The notes below the pieces were generated by a model that saw only the letters and a list, made by a program, of their open reading frames with translations, did no database searches and was not told the origin of the DNA. The translations under genes and the position numbers were made by a program. From Adlercreutzia equolifaciens (GTDB lineage Bacteria > Actinomycetota > Coriobacteriia > Coriobacteriales > Eggerthellaceae), in NCBI RefSeq assembly GCF_029076695.1, contig NZ_JARFIK010000002.1:1-64000 (forward strand): DNA of 64,000 nucleotides, given 5' to 3'. Positions 33,720-43,081 of this stretch are shown here, one piece after another; position 1 is the first letter of the stretch, and every line of letters begins with the position of its first letter.

Positions 33720-34736
33720 TTACTCCTCCGCGGCGGCTGGGTCCTCTTCTTTCTCCCCATAGCTGGCAACAATGTCCTGCAAATAGGCCGTGTACTGGGC
33801 GGCCAAGCCCGCGGGCTTCTCGATGCGCACGGCGGTGCCGAACTGGGCCAGCCAGCCGAAGAACGTCGGGCTGGCGGTGACGGTGGTCCACAGGCGCGCA
33901 TGGTCCTCGTCCACGGAGGTCACCTCGACGTCTTTTCCGAATCGATCGATCATGGCGCTCATGACCTCAGCGCTGACAAGCAGCGTGACGGGCACGGCCT
34001 CGCCCCCGAACATGCTGAACGTGCGGCTGCTGAAGGCTGAGATGTCGAAGGTGGCAATGGCCTCGTTGCGTACGGCCGATTCGTCGGCAATGCGGAGGCC
34101 CTGCATGCGATCGACGCGGTAGACGGGGAAGCTCTCGTGCTTCTCGTTATAGGCGATAAGGTAATAGCACCCTTCGGAATAGACCAGGCGCACCGGCGTT
34201 TCCAGATAGGTGCGCCCGTTGCCCTGGGCCACGGGGCGTTTGTTCACATCGTGCTTCACGTAGCGGAAGGCCACCTTGCGCTTGGCGGCCAGGGCCTCGT
34301 GGATGACGTCCACGTTGTGAAACACCGATTCGTTCTGCATGCGAATGCGGCCCTCTACGTGCACGTGCTTCGCCAAGGAGCGAACCTGGTGCTTCGAGCC
34401 CAGCTCCGCAACACCGCGAACCAGCTTGTTGGATATGCGCTCGGTGAGGAACCGCGAGGACTGCACGGCATCGATGAGCAACATAAGCTCGGCAGCGGTA
34501 AACGAGCGCGAGACGAGCGCGTAGGTGGTGGGCCGGGTGGGCAGCTTCTGGATGTCGAACCCAAAGGAGCGCAAGGTATCGATGTCGCGGTAAATGGATT
34601 TGCGCTCGGCGTCGATGCCCGCTTCGGCCAACAGCTCGATGAGTTGCGGGGTGGTAAGCCCGTGCTGCTCGTCGGTGTGGCGGTAGAACAGGCGCATAAG
34701 GTGGAGCAGCTTCAATTTCTGACGCTCGTTGTCCAT
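33720..34736 (-). CDS. WYL-domain transcriptional regulator
   Basis: A 338-residue protein with an N-terminal HTH_11-type winged helix (KLKLLHLMRLFYRHTDEQHGLTTPQLIELLAEAGIDAERKSIYRDIDTLRSFG) and a WYL domain (about 135-230: KVAFRYVKHD...PVRLVYSEGCYYLIAYNEKHES...YRVDRMQGL) with a WCX-like C terminus. Such proteins bind ligands or nucleic acids through WYL and often regulate adjacent genes; frc is divergent from it, 233 bp away. ATG 34736 follows AGAGGATG. Confidence 0.88.
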   Translation of the reverse strand: MDNERQKLKLLHLMRLFYRHTDEQHGLTTPQLIELLAEAGIDAERKSIYRDIDTLRSFGFDIQKLPTRPTTYALVSRSFTAAELMLLIDAVQSSRFLTERISNKLVRGVAELGSKHQVRSLAKHVHVEGRIRMQNESVFHNVDVIHEALAAKRKVAFRYVKHDVNKRPVAQGNGRTYLETPVRLVYSEGCYYLIAYNEKHESFPVYRVDRMQGLRIADESAVRNEAIATFDISAFSSRTFSMFGGEAVPVTLLVSAEVMSAMIDRFGKDVEVTSVDEDHARLWTTVTASPTFFGWLAQFGTAVRIEKPAGLAAQYTAYLQDIVASYGEKEEDPAAAEE

Positions 34737-34860
34737 GGGGATCATCCTCTCACGTGGGCACGGCAGAAACAGGCACGGGGCGTATACGATCCGCGGCAGC
34801 CAAGGGGCACGAGCTGGCGGCGAAGGGAGGACGGCGGTCAAAGTCTCTCAATGGCCACAG

Positions 34861-34924
34861 GCGGCAAACCGCTTGATGACAAAGGAGATCATCGACCGCT
34901 GACAGCGGGCCCCCTTCCTAGAAT
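34861..34924 (+). promoter_or_regulatory. Probable frc promoter with two dyads
   Basis: TAGAAT (34919-34924, one mismatch to TATAAT) lies 45 bp before the frc start. The dyad CCGCT-GAC-AGCGG (34896-34908) overlaps where the -35 would be, and GCGG-CAAA-CCGC (34861-34872) lies further upstream. The absent -35 suggests dependence on an activator. Confidence 0.4.
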
Positions 34925-34969
34925 AGACAACGTAGCACATTCTGAACTCGAAAGAAACGAGGTGTTCCT

Positions 34970-36337
34970 GTGACTGCAACAAATAATTCGACGGCTCCTT
35001 TGGCCGGCATGAAGGTGGTCGACTGGACCGAGGTTCAGTCCGGACCGTCCTGCACGCAGCTGCTTGCCTGGATGGGCGCCGAGGTCATCAAGATCGAGCG
35101 TCCCGGCGGCGATCCTACCCGTACCGAGCTGCTCGATATTGCTGACTCGTGGTCGGTGTACTACCTCCAGCTGAACGCCAACAAGAAGTCGCTCACGCTG
35201 AACGTGAAAACTGACGAGGGCAAGCAGATTCTTACCCAGCTGCTGAAGGAAGCCGACGTGTTCGTGGAGAACATCGGCCCCGGCGACGTTGAGAAGATGG
35301 GCTTTGGCTGGGAGAACGTCCACAAGATCAACCCCCGTTGCGTCATGGCCTCTCTGAAGGGCTTTGGCCAGAACTCGCGCTTCTCGAAGGTAAAGGCCTT
35401 CGAGCCGGTGGCTCAGTCTGCCGGTGGCGCTGCTTCCACCACGGGCTGGAACGAGGGCTCCTTCAACGTTCCTACCCAGTCTTCGGCAGCCTTGGGCGAT
35501 TCCAACACCGGTATGCATCTGTGCATCGGCATCCTTTCGGCCCTGCTCCAGCGCGAGCACACCGGCGAGGGCTGCTATGTGTACCAGTCCATGCAGAACG
35601 CCGTGCTGAACCTGTGCCGTATCAAGCTGCGCGACCAGATCATGCTCGACAACTTGGGCGCCCTGCCGCACTACGAGGTGTACCCCGATTGGGATTGGAC
35701 CGACACCATTCCCCGCGCCGAGAACACCGAGGGCGGTCAGGTTATTGGCTGGTGCTACAAGGCCAAGGGCTGGGAGACCGATCCCAATGCCTACGTGTAC
35801 ATTGTCATCGAGAACTCCGAGAAGGCCTTCAAGGAGCTGTGCGCGGCTATTGACAAGCCCGAGCTGGCCGACAATCCGAAGTTCACGCCGTGGCAGAACC
35901 GCCAGCTGCACAAGGACGAGCTGTACCCGATCATCGAGGAGTACACCAAGCAGTACGACAAGTTCACGTTGACCGACAAGCTGGGCGCCGCTGGCGTGCC
36001 GGTGGGCCCGGTACTTGATTGGCACGAGATCGAGAACGATTCCGACCTGCTGAACGACGGCACCATCCCCGAGATCGACCAGGGCGGTGCCCGCGGCAAG
36101 TTCAAGACCATCGGCCTGCCCTTCACCATGTCGAACTTCAAGCCCGACTACAAGCGCGCTCCTGACCTGGGCGAGAACAACGCCGAGATTCTGGAGAGCC
36201 TGGGCTACACCGCCGATCAGGTGCAGCAGTTCACCGAGCAGGGCGTGCTGGAGGCTCCGGCCACACCGCACAACCCCGCCGTGAAGGTCATCACCTACGC
36301 CGAGTACCAGGAGATGCAGAAGAAGGCTGGTAAGTAG
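34970..36337 (+). CDS. frc: Formyl-CoA:oxalate CoA-transferase
   Basis: A 455-residue class III CoA-transferase that moves CoA from formyl-CoA to oxalate, giving oxalyl-CoA for oxalyl-CoA decarboxylase. It opens with LAGMKVVDWTEVQSGPSCTQLLAWMGAEVIKIERPGGDPTR, typical of the family; the catalytic aspartate is in LGDSNTGMH (about 178, matching Asp169 of the Oxalobacter enzyme). Class III enzymes differ in substrate, so the name leans on the oxc gene at 51897. GTG 34970 has GAGGTG upstream. A terminator follows at 36391. Confidence 0.9.
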   Translation: MTATNNSTAPLAGMKVVDWTEVQSGPSCTQLLAWMGAEVIKIERPGGDPTRTELLDIADSWSVYYLQLNANKKSLTLNVKTDEGKQILTQLLKEADVFVENIGPGDVEKMGFGWENVHKINPRCVMASLKGFGQNSRFSKVKAFEPVAQSAGGAASTTGWNEGSFNVPTQSSAALGDSNTGMHLCIGILSALLQREHTGEGCYVYQSMQNAVLNLCRIKLRDQIMLDNLGALPHYEVYPDWDWTDTIPRAENTEGGQVIGWCYKAKGWETDPNAYVYIVIENSEKAFKELCAAIDKPELADNPKFTPWQNRQLHKDELYPIIEEYTKQYDKFTLTDKLGAAGVPVGPVLDWHEIENDSDLLNDGTIPEIDQGGARGKFKTIGLPFTMSNFKPDYKRAPDLGENNAEILESLGYTADQVQQFTEQGVLEAPATPHNPAVKVITYAEYQEMQKKAGK

Positions 36338-36390
36338 CAGGTTTAGGCAACCGTCCTGTCCCGGCGGTGCGCAACTATCTGTATCCGGGA

Positions 36391-36428
36391 AATCCGAGTC
36401 CGCATTGCGCGGGCTCGGATTTTTTTCG
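36391..36428 (+). terminator. Rho-independent terminator of frc
   Basis: AATCCGAGTCCGC (36391-36403) pairs with GCGGGCTCGGATT around 36409-36422, followed by seven T residues. Confidence 0.9.
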
Positions 36429-36494
36429 TCATAAGGTGCCGGCGGTTCGTTTGTGAGGAAACGGGTTCCAGCGGGCTTCCCCTAGGCTGGAAGC

Positions 36495-36707
36495 ATGAAG
36501 TCCCTTCAAGAGAAAGTAGGTTATCGCATTCGCGTTCTGCGCATTGCTGCGGGACTCCCTCAGGGCACCTTGGCTCTGATGACGGGCATCACCAAATCCT
36601 ACATGAGCGAGATTGAAGCGGGGAAGAAGAACCTCACGCTGCGCTCGCTCGAGCGGATTGCCGATGCTCTGGGAGTGTCCGTGTACGAGCTGTTCCGAGG
36701 CTTGTAA
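36495..36707 (+). CDS. Small XRE-family HTH regulator
   Basis: A 70-residue single-domain Cro/CI-type DNA-binding protein (GYRIRVLRIAAGLPQGTLALMTGITKSYMSEIEAGKKNLTLRSLERIADALGVSVYELF). It has the five-helix XRE fold and nothing else. No adjacent toxin or phage genes are present. The following 36708-37017 gap holds the hairpin at 36713 and a dyad at 36747. Confidence 0.88.
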   Translation: MKSLQEKVGYRIRVLRIAAGLPQGTLALMTGITKSYMSEIEAGKKNLTLRSLERIADALGVSVYELFRGL

Positions 36708-36712
36708 AAGCA

Positions 36713-36741
36713 GTGGCGCCGACCCGTTAGGTCGGTGCCGC
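36713..36741 (+). terminator. Hairpin after the XRE gene
   Basis: GGCGCCGACC...GGTCGGTGCC forms a 10-bp stem with one G-T wobble around a CGTTA loop, directly after the XRE stop. There is no T tract, so it may stabilise the mRNA instead of ending it. Confidence 0.5.
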
Positions 36742-36746
36742 CAGGG

Positions 36747-36896
36747 AGTTCGGTTATAAACGAACTTCGAGAGAGGGAGTCTAAAAAGGGGCGATGACAA
36801 GGGGGAACGCAAGAGGGTTGGCGCGTCGCTTACCAGGGTGAAATCAAAAAGATGCAGCGCACCTAAGGGAAAAATCAGTCGTGCCACTGCTATACT
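36747..36896 (+). promoter_or_regulatory. Control region before the second LuxR-type gene
   Basis: AGTTCG-GTTATAAA-CGAACT (36747-36766) is a perfect 6-bp-arm dyad around a -10-like TTATAA. TATACT at 36891-36896 is another -10 candidate nearer the gene. No ORF in 36708-37017 has family features. Confidence 0.35.
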
Positions 36897-37017
36897 GAGA
36901 CGATCCTGCGTCGCCTGTGGTCGTGTTTTGCACGGTCTCGGGCCTTGTGAGGTGTGGATGAAGATGAGGGATTCCCGTTTTGGCGGGATGCGGTAAAAAG
37001 CAGAAGTAGAGAGCGCG

Positions 37018-38562
37018 GTGGCGATGACAACTTCCGAGGGGGCTAAGAGAAGGGGCGGGGCTTTGCCTGCCGAAGCTGTGGGTTCTCGCCCGCTTGGCGA
37101 TCGTCTTGCTGCCATTGCGCCGTTTGTGATTGGCTATGGCTGCTTGGATGCGTGGGGCCAGATGGTCTCGGCCAGCGTGCTGACATCGACGCCCGTGTTC
37201 GATCAGATTCTCAAGTACGCGTTTGCCTTGGTGCCTCCGCTGGTGCTGCTTCTCTTCTGCTTTCGGATTGCTCCGCTGGTGCGTCGCCGCCATCGCGAGG
37301 CCATCTATCTTTTCGGGTTTGCCGGTACCCTGGGGACCTTCGCGCTCTATCTGGTACTCGATGCCTCTCTCAGCTCCGAATGGCTTTCCGCCGCCAATGT
37401 CCTTACGGGCGTTGCCCGCTGCTTTTTGCTGATATGCTGGTGGGAGCGTCTGACGGCGCTGCGACGGGCCGATATGTGGCTCGCTATCGGCAGTGCTATT
37501 GTGCTGGGCGCGGTCATCAGCCTGACCACCGAGCTGTTTCCGGCCAATGCCGAGTACATCTTCTACGCTTTTCTCCCCCTGGTGTCGACGTTCTTTCTTC
37601 AGGTCAGGCATCGGGAGGGTGCGGTCGAGGGAGCGGATCATCGCTCGGAGCGTCCTCGCGGAGGGGAGGGGGCTCCCGAGCTTGCACTCGGTCTGAGGCA
37701 AGCGTGGGCTGCCGTGCCTTTTTTGCTCATCATCGTTCTCGGTTTAGTCAATATTCCCTCAGAGGCTCTTGTCGTGGTAGAGCACAACGAGGGTTTCGGC
37801 GAGGTGGGCCTGCTCGCGGTTTTCATGCAGACCCTTCGGCGCATGTCGGTCAACCTCATCGCCTTGGGGCTGGCCTACGTGGCTACGCGCGTGAATATTG
37901 CCGCCACCTTCTACGTGGCCATTCCTGTCATTGTCCTTGCGTCGACCCTGCCAGCCTTAGGGCTTGAGTTCTCCATCGGCTTCCTGCATAGCGTCAGTCG
38001 CATCGGTTCCGAGATGATCCGCTACGTCATTGTCTATATGCTGTTCGGCATTGTGCTTGAGCGCCGCGTACCGGCGCTGTTCTGCTACAGCTTGATGGTG
38101 CTGTTCCATTGCGCGGGCACGCTTGTCGGTCTGTTCGTTGCTTTGGTGTTGGGCCACAGCGGTGCGCCGCTGGCCCTGGTGTTCCTCATGGTGCTCATTG
38201 TGGTCATGCTGCTTGTCATGGGCGCCCAGCAGCGCGGAGAGTTCGCCCTGGGGTGTTCGTCGACGCCGCGGCAGGACCCACAGGTTGGTGCCAAGGCCTC
38301 TTCGGAAGAGGCGGCCGAGCACCTTGCCCCTCAGCTCGAAGAGCTGCTGGAGGCCTTTGCCACGCGCTACCACTTGACACGCCGCGAGCGGGACGTCATG
38401 GAGCTGTGGGTGAAGGGGTACACGACGGCGTACATCGAGGAGCAGCTTTGCGTCTCCAAGTCCACGGTGAAGACTCACGTGAACCATATTTACGAAAAGA
38501 CGGGCGCCAACTCCAAAGAGGCCCTCATCATGCTCTTCGACGGCTTCTGCAAGCGCGATTAG
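37018..38562 (+). CDS. Membrane-embedded LuxR-family transcriptional regulator
   Basis: A 514-residue protein with about 12 hydrophobic segments (residues 30-410) and a C-terminal LuxR/NarL HTH (LTRRERDVMELWVKGYTTAYIEEQLCVSKSTVKTHVNHIYEKTG). It is the same architecture as the protein at 5088 but lacks that protein's coiled-coil linker. It lies just upstream, same strand, of the eight-gene molybdoenzyme operon and is its likely regulator by position. The start is GTG 37018 (ATG 37024 is the alternative); the RBS is weak. Confidence 0.87.
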   Translation: MAMTTSEGAKRRGGALPAEAVGSRPLGDRLAAIAPFVIGYGCLDAWGQMVSASVLTSTPVFDQILKYAFALVPPLVLLLFCFRIAPLVRRRHREAIYLFGFAGTLGTFALYLVLDASLSSEWLSAANVLTGVARCFLLICWWERLTALRRADMWLAIGSAIVLGAVISLTTELFPANAEYIFYAFLPLVSTFFLQVRHREGAVEGADHRSERPRGGEGAPELALGLRQAWAAVPFLLIIVLGLVNIPSEALVVVEHNEGFGEVGLLAVFMQTLRRMSVNLIALGLAYVATRVNIAATFYVAIPVIVLASTLPALGLEFSIGFLHSVSRIGSEMIRYVIVYMLFGIVLERRVPALFCYSLMVLFHCAGTLVGLFVALVLGHSGAPLALVFLMVLIVVMLLVMGAQQRGEFALGCSSTPRQDPQVGAKASSEEAAEHLAPQLEELLEAFATRYHLTRRERDVMELWVKGYTTAYIEEQLCVSKSTVKTHVNHIYEKTGANSKEALIMLFDGFCKRD

Positions 38563-38603
38563 CGTCTTCTCAACCCATTTTCACCTGCGAAAACGTTCTT
38601 TCT

Positions 38604-38642
38604 CCCCTCTGAGGGGGGATATCGCAAAAATCTCCCTATTTC
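38604..38642 (+). promoter_or_regulatory. Dyad before the molybdoenzyme operon
   Basis: CCCCTC-T-GAGGGG (38604-38616) is a perfect 6-bp-arm dyad resembling those at 11342 and 11425 but with a shorter spacer. A weak -10-like TATTTC (38637-38642) is about 30 bp downstream, the same geometry as at the other sites. Confidence 0.45.
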
Positions 38643-38760
38643 AACTCTCAGACGCGATGGCAGGCCTCCCCAACGGCCTTAGGATGCCTTTTGTCAAATG
38701 TTCGTAACCGCGTTGGCGGCGGACAGTAAACAAGAGGAGCATAAGGGCGAGGAGGATGCC

Positions 38761-39570
38761 ATGGGCGAGACCCTGGATGACTTCATGGTGGATACCGTCA
38801 GCGAAGCGGCGGTACAGACGGGGATGGATGATGACGCGGTGGCCCGCGAGGCCGCGCGCCTGATGGCCAAAGATCAGTCGGTGCTCGAGCAGGCAACCGA
38901 AGTCGAGGAGATGGCCTCGGAGCCGCTGACTCATGAGGAGCAGGTGGCCATTGTCACGAAGTTGATGGACAACCCCCGCTTCCGCGAAATTTATTACGCC
39001 ATTTTGGACTACTGCCAAGAGCAGCGCCGGCTGGGCGACGTGGAGACCCTGGTGGGTCAGCAGCCCGAGTTCGAGCACTGCGGGCAGAATCAGTACCGAC
39101 TCATCATTAACCTTGAGGACGCGGGCGCTTTGGACCGCATCGAGCTTGACGAGCAGGGTGCCTGCGTGACCGAGGAGATGAAAGAGGGTCTGACTGAAGA
39201 CGAAATCGACGATCTGGTCTTCGATTACGCCTTCATCGACACCGAGGCTGGGCGCGAGGTGCGCAACCAGATGAAGCCCGAGAAGCGCATGGACGATCTT
39301 ATGAATATGTTCCCCAAGCGCGCCCAGACCTATTGCCAGGTGCTGGATTTCTGCAAGCAGCCCCGCACATTCCAAGAGATTAACTCGCTCCTCAAAGGGG
39401 CGGATGTTCTGAGCACTGGCTCAGCCAATACCATCACGAACGTGCCGTTGCAGCCCAGCGTCTTCATTGACCAGCTGGAACGCAGCGGTGCCCTGGTGTG
39501 GAAAGGTTCGTGGAACGTTACCGAAGGGGGGAGGAGGTACCTCGAGCTTATGGAGAAGCTCGCCAAGTAG
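38761..39570 (+). CDS. Tandem winged-helix-like protein heading the molybdoenzyme operon
   Basis: A 269-residue soluble acidic protein. Two halves resemble each other: YYAILDYCQEQRRLGDVETLV...LEDAGALDRIELDEQGACVTEE (about 75-150) and YCQVLDFCKQPRTFQEINSLL...LERSGALVWKGSWNVTEGGRRYLE (about 190-265). Both fit a winged helix ending in a beta wing, so this looks like an internal duplication. ATG 38761 has GAGGAGG with a 5-nt spacer; ATG 38698 has none. A regulatory or maturation role for the operon is inferred from position. No named family is recognised. Confidence 0.65.
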   Translation: MGETLDDFMVDTVSEAAVQTGMDDDAVAREAARLMAKDQSVLEQATEVEEMASEPLTHEEQVAIVTKLMDNPRFREIYYAILDYCQEQRRLGDVETLVGQQPEFEHCGQNQYRLIINLEDAGALDRIELDEQGACVTEEMKEGLTEDEIDDLVFDYAFIDTEAGREVRNQMKPEKRMDDLMNMFPKRAQTYCQVLDFCKQPRTFQEINSLLKGADVLSTGSANTITNVPLQPSVFIDQLERSGALVWKGSWNVTEGGRRYLELMEKLAK

Positions 39571-39619
39571 GAAAAAGTTGCAGGACATCAGAGCAAAGAG
39601 AGAAGGACAAGGAGAGGCT

Positions 39620-42490
39620 ATGAGTTCACCTGCTATGACACGTCGCGGCTTTGTGAAGGCAGCGGCATTGACGGGCGCTGTGGCGGCGTTGGGGATAGAG
39701 ACCTCAAGCTCGCTTATCGAGGCGCCTGAGGCATTTGCGGCATCGGGTACCCAGCGTACCGCCATCCGCACGTGCTGCCACGGCTGCATTCAGTGCTGCC
39801 CGTGCATCGGTTATCTGGAGGATGGCGTGATCGTCAAGCTCGAGGGCGATCCGGAGGCGCCGGTCAGCAAGGGCGCCATGTGCCTGAAGGGCATGGCCCA
39901 GCAGCACACGGCCTACAGCCCGCTGCGCATCCTCTACCCCATGAAGCGCGTAGGCGAGCGCGGTGCTGCCAACGCCAGCTGGGAGCGCATTTCCTGGGAC
40001 GAGGCCATCGATCTGGCGGCCGACCAGTTTATTACCAGCGTTGAGAAGTACGGCCCCTACGGCGTCTGGATGGGCACGGGCGGCGGCGGCCAGTACGTGT
40101 CGCCTCAGGGCCAGATTTTCCCGAAGATGTTCGGCGGCCCCATTCAGCTGTCCGGCGGCGCCCTGCAGTGCTTCGGCCCTCGTCGTATGGCCGGCTCGCT
40201 GATCATCGGCCAGGCCGAGCCCTGCCTGTCCATGGCCGACTCTTCGGTGGTCGAGCCCTTCAACGAGTACAACCCCACCATGGAAGTGTGCGTCATCTGG
40301 GGTGCTTCCCCCTCTACCAGCCAGACTGCCCAGTCGGGCCACGGTATGGCCGACGCTCGCGTTGACCGCGGTGTGAAGACCGTCGTCATTGACCCCTTCA
40401 TGATTCCCGATGCCACGAAGGCCGACGTGTGGCTGCCCATCCGCCCGGGTTCCGATACGGCGCTGGTGCTGTGCTTCATGCGCTACGTCATCGAGAACAA
40501 CTTGATCGACGAGCAGTTCTGCAAGTACTGGACCAACCTGCCCTTCCTCATGGATCCCGATGGCAATCCCATTCTCGCCGAGGACATTTGGCCCGATTAC
40601 AAGAACCCCGCGGCCGACCCCAATGATTACTACTCCACGCCGGCCTACGTGTGCTTCGATGCGAAGACGAACAAGATCCAGCCCTTCCCCTACACCGCGC
40701 CCGAGGATTCGCCGGTGGACCCCGTGGTCTTCACCGAGGTGGAGATCGACGGCAAGACCTGCAAGACCGCTGGTCAGATTTACTGGGAAGAGGCCGAGCC
40801 CTGGACGCTCGAGCAGACGGCCGAGACCTGCTGGCTCAAGGCCGATGCCATCGAGAAGGCTATCCGCCTGTACGGCGAGGCCGAGCATGCCGGCATTGCC
40901 GAGGGTGTGTTCGCCGACATGCAGCAGGTGTCCTCGAACGTCCCCATTGGCATTCTGGCGCTTGAGTGCATGATGGGCTATATCAACAAGCCCGGCTGCA
41001 CCCTGACCTACCATGGCTCCTACGGCGAGACCCGTATGACGAACGCTCCGGGCGACCACAACTCTCGCTGGGGCCTGGGCTGGACCTACGGTCTGACCGA
41101 GAACGGCAACAAGAAGGCCCGCGAGGAAGCGCTGCAGAAGGCCTTCGGTGAGTCGGGCAAGGATCCCGAGGAGATGTCCAAGGGCATGCTGCAGATCCTC
41201 ACCGACCGCTTGGGTTCCGACAAGTACCGCGGCTCGTTCTTCATGGACATGGCCGTTACGGGCGGTATCCGCGAGGCGGCGGCCACGGGCGAGCCCTATC
41301 GTCCCCGTATCCTGTTCGAGGTTTCCGGCAACAAGATGTGCACCATCGCCAACACCTCGGGCTGGGATGCCGGCTATCGCGCCCAGGACTTCATCGTTCA
41401 GCAGTACACGAACTTCACGTCGTTCACCATGGACTACGTCGACCTGATTCTGCCTGACGAGGAGTGGGCCGAGTACAACTCCTTCGAGAACCTGAACAAC
41501 CAGATCAACTACAACTGGCTGCGCCAGCGCATGATCCATCTGGGCGAGACGGTGGCCTGCGAGCGACCCTTCATGGCCGTGGCGAAGAAGATTGCCGAGA
41601 AGAAGGGCGAGGACTTCTTCTTCGACTTCGACTATCTGTACAACGGCAACAGCCGCGTCGTCTACGACGATCCGGCGGCCAAGAAGGCCCTGTGGGCCGA
41701 GCGCTTCGGTGCCCAGTCGTGGGACGATCTCATCGAGAACTACGACAACTACGCGCCGCTCGTCCAGCCCGACGAGGAGTACTGGAGCTACTACCAGCAC
41801 GAGGCCATGGCCGACGATGGGCTGCCGGTGGGCTTTGCCACCGAGTCGCGCAAGACGCAGCCTTACGTGTGGGCCTTCAAGGAGCTGGGCAAGAACGGCG
41901 GCTTCATCACCTGGCCCTACAAGTGGGAAGACACGGGCCTGGACTACAGCCCCATCTGCCGTTACGTCGAGTTCGAGGAGAACGGCCTGCAGAACGACAC
42001 GGATTACCCGCTCGTGTTCACCAGCGGCCGTGTGCAGCACTTCCACCACGGCACGCTGCGCCACGCTCCGTTCAACCGCGAGCTGTCTCCGGTGCCCGAC
42101 TGCTACATGCACCCGGATACGGCGGCTTCCTACGGCATCGAGCACGGCGACTGGGTGAAGCTCACCTCCCGTCGCGGCACTGCCTACGGCCGCGCGTACC
42201 TGACCCGCGGCATCAACCCCCGCGTGGTGCGCGAGGAGCGCTTCTGGTACCCCGAGCTGTTCGATGACTCGCGCGGCGACAAGCGCACCGGCGGTTGGGA
42301 GTACGGTATTTCCAACCTGACGCGCGACGACGTGAACGACCCCATTATCGGATCGGCCACGTACCGCGGATTCAACGTGCAGATCGAGAAGGCCGAAAAG
42401 CCCGAGGGCATCTGGACGGAGCCGAAGCAGTTCGAGGCGTTCCTGCCGACGTTGAAGGGCGAGCCCCAGACCGATGAGGTGGTGTTTTAA
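39620..42490 (+). CDS. Tat-exported molybdopterin oxidoreductase, large DMSO-reductase-superfamily subunit
   Basis: A 956-residue catalytic subunit with Tat signal TRRGFVKAA (RR at 8-9) and a hydrophobic stretch to about 45. [4Fe-4S] ligands lie in CCHGCIQCC (about 52-60) and the Cys of GAMCLKG. The Cys in LQCFGPRR (about 184) is the likely Mo ligand, and the C-terminal TSGRVQHFHHGTLRHAPFNREL...YGIEHGDWV is the MGD-binding part. Length and these segments recall the catechol dehydroxylase/acetylene hydratase-like group of Eggerthella rather than classical DmsA; this is from memory, and the substrate is unknown. AGGAGAGG precedes the ATG. Confidence 0.88.
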   Translation: MSSPAMTRRGFVKAAALTGAVAALGIETSSSLIEAPEAFAASGTQRTAIRTCCHGCIQCCPCIGYLEDGVIVKLEGDPEAPVSKGAMCLKGMAQQHTAYSPLRILYPMKRVGERGAANASWERISWDEAIDLAADQFITSVEKYGPYGVWMGTGGGGQYVSPQGQIFPKMFGGPIQLSGGALQCFGPRRMAGSLIIGQAEPCLSMADSSVVEPFNEYNPTMEVCVIWGASPSTSQTAQSGHGMADARVDRGVKTVVIDPFMIPDATKADVWLPIRPGSDTALVLCFMRYVIENNLIDEQFCKYWTNLPFLMDPDGNPILAEDIWPDYKNPAADPNDYYSTPAYVCFDAKTNKIQPFPYTAPEDSPVDPVVFTEVEIDGKTCKTAGQIYWEEAEPWTLEQTAETCWLKADAIEKAIRLYGEAEHAGIAEGVFADMQQVSSNVPIGILALECMMGYINKPGCTLTYHGSYGETRMTNAPGDHNSRWGLGWTYGLTENGNKKAREEALQKAFGESGKDPEEMSKGMLQILTDRLGSDKYRGSFFMDMAVTGGIREAAATGEPYRPRILFEVSGNKMCTIANTSGWDAGYRAQDFIVQQYTNFTSFTMDYVDLILPDEEWAEYNSFENLNNQINYNWLRQRMIHLGETVACERPFMAVAKKIAEKKGEDFFFDFDYLYNGNSRVVYDDPAAKKALWAERFGAQSWDDLIENYDNYAPLVQPDEEYWSYYQHEAMADDGLPVGFATESRKTQPYVWAFKELGKNGGFITWPYKWEDTGLDYSPICRYVEFEENGLQNDTDYPLVFTSGRVQHFHHGTLRHAPFNRELSPVPDCYMHPDTAASYGIEHGDWVKLTSRRGTAYGRAYLTRGINPRVVREERFWYPELFDDSRGDKRTGGWEYGISNLTRDDVNDPIIGSATYRGFNVQIEKAEKPEGIWTEPKQFEAFLPTLKGEPQTDEVVF

Positions 42491-43081
42491 ATGAGCAAGC
42501 GTTGCTTAGTAGTAAATCTTGACCGCTGCAGCGGGTGCGACAGCTGCGTGGTGCACTGCAAGTATGAGAACGGCCTGACCCTGGGCGAGTACTGGAACCA
42601 TGTAACGGCTGTGGGCCCGACCGGCGACTTCCCCGACGTGGAAATGTACTGGCTGCCCGTGTTCTGCCAGCAGTGCGAGAACCCGGCCTGCGTGAGCGTG
42701 TGCCCCACGGGCGCCAGCTACCGCGACCCCGAGACCAACGTCGTGCTGGTGGACAAGGACAAGTGCATCGGCTGCCGCTATTGCATGTTCGGCTGCCCCT
42801 ACGGCGTCCGCCACTTCAACGAGACCGAGGGCGTGGTGGAGAAGTGCACCCTGTGCAGCCAGCTGACGGCGGCCGGCGACGACGTGCCCGCCTGCGTGCA
42901 CAACTGCCCCACGGGTGCTCGTTTCTTCGGCGACTTGGATGATCCGAACAGCGATGCCTCCAAGGAGCTGGCCAAATACGATGCCGATGCGATTCACTCG
43001 CTGCCCGACCCGGGCAACGCGCATCCCGCGACGAAGTACATTCTGTCGCCGTCTATTGCGGCGTGGAAGGAGCTGATCTAA
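42491..43081 (+). CDS. DmsB-like four-cluster ferredoxin subunit
   Basis: A 196-residue electron-transfer subunit with four cysteine groups (CSGCDSCVVHC, CQQCENPACVSVC, CIGCRYCMFGC, CTLCSQ...CVHNC), sufficient for four [4Fe-4S] clusters. Its ATG begins immediately after the catalytic gene's TAA, so the two are translationally linked. It relays electrons between the catalytic subunit and the membrane anchor. Confidence 0.94.
   Translation: MSKRCLVVNLDRCSGCDSCVVHCKYENGLTLGEYWNHVTAVGPTGDFPDVEMYWLPVFCQQCENPACVSVCPTGASYRDPETNVVLVDKDKCIGCRYCMFGCPYGVRHFNETEGVVEKCTLCSQLTAAGDDVPACVHNCPTGARFFGDLDDPNSDASKELAKYDADAIHSLPDPGNAHPATKYILSPSIAAWKELI

Noticed and set aside
39704-42145. Minus-strand open frame (813 codons) opposite the molybdoenzyme gene
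   Set aside because: It is the antisense shadow of a gene with Tat signal and Fe-S motifs; composition is typical of a GC-rich shadow frame.
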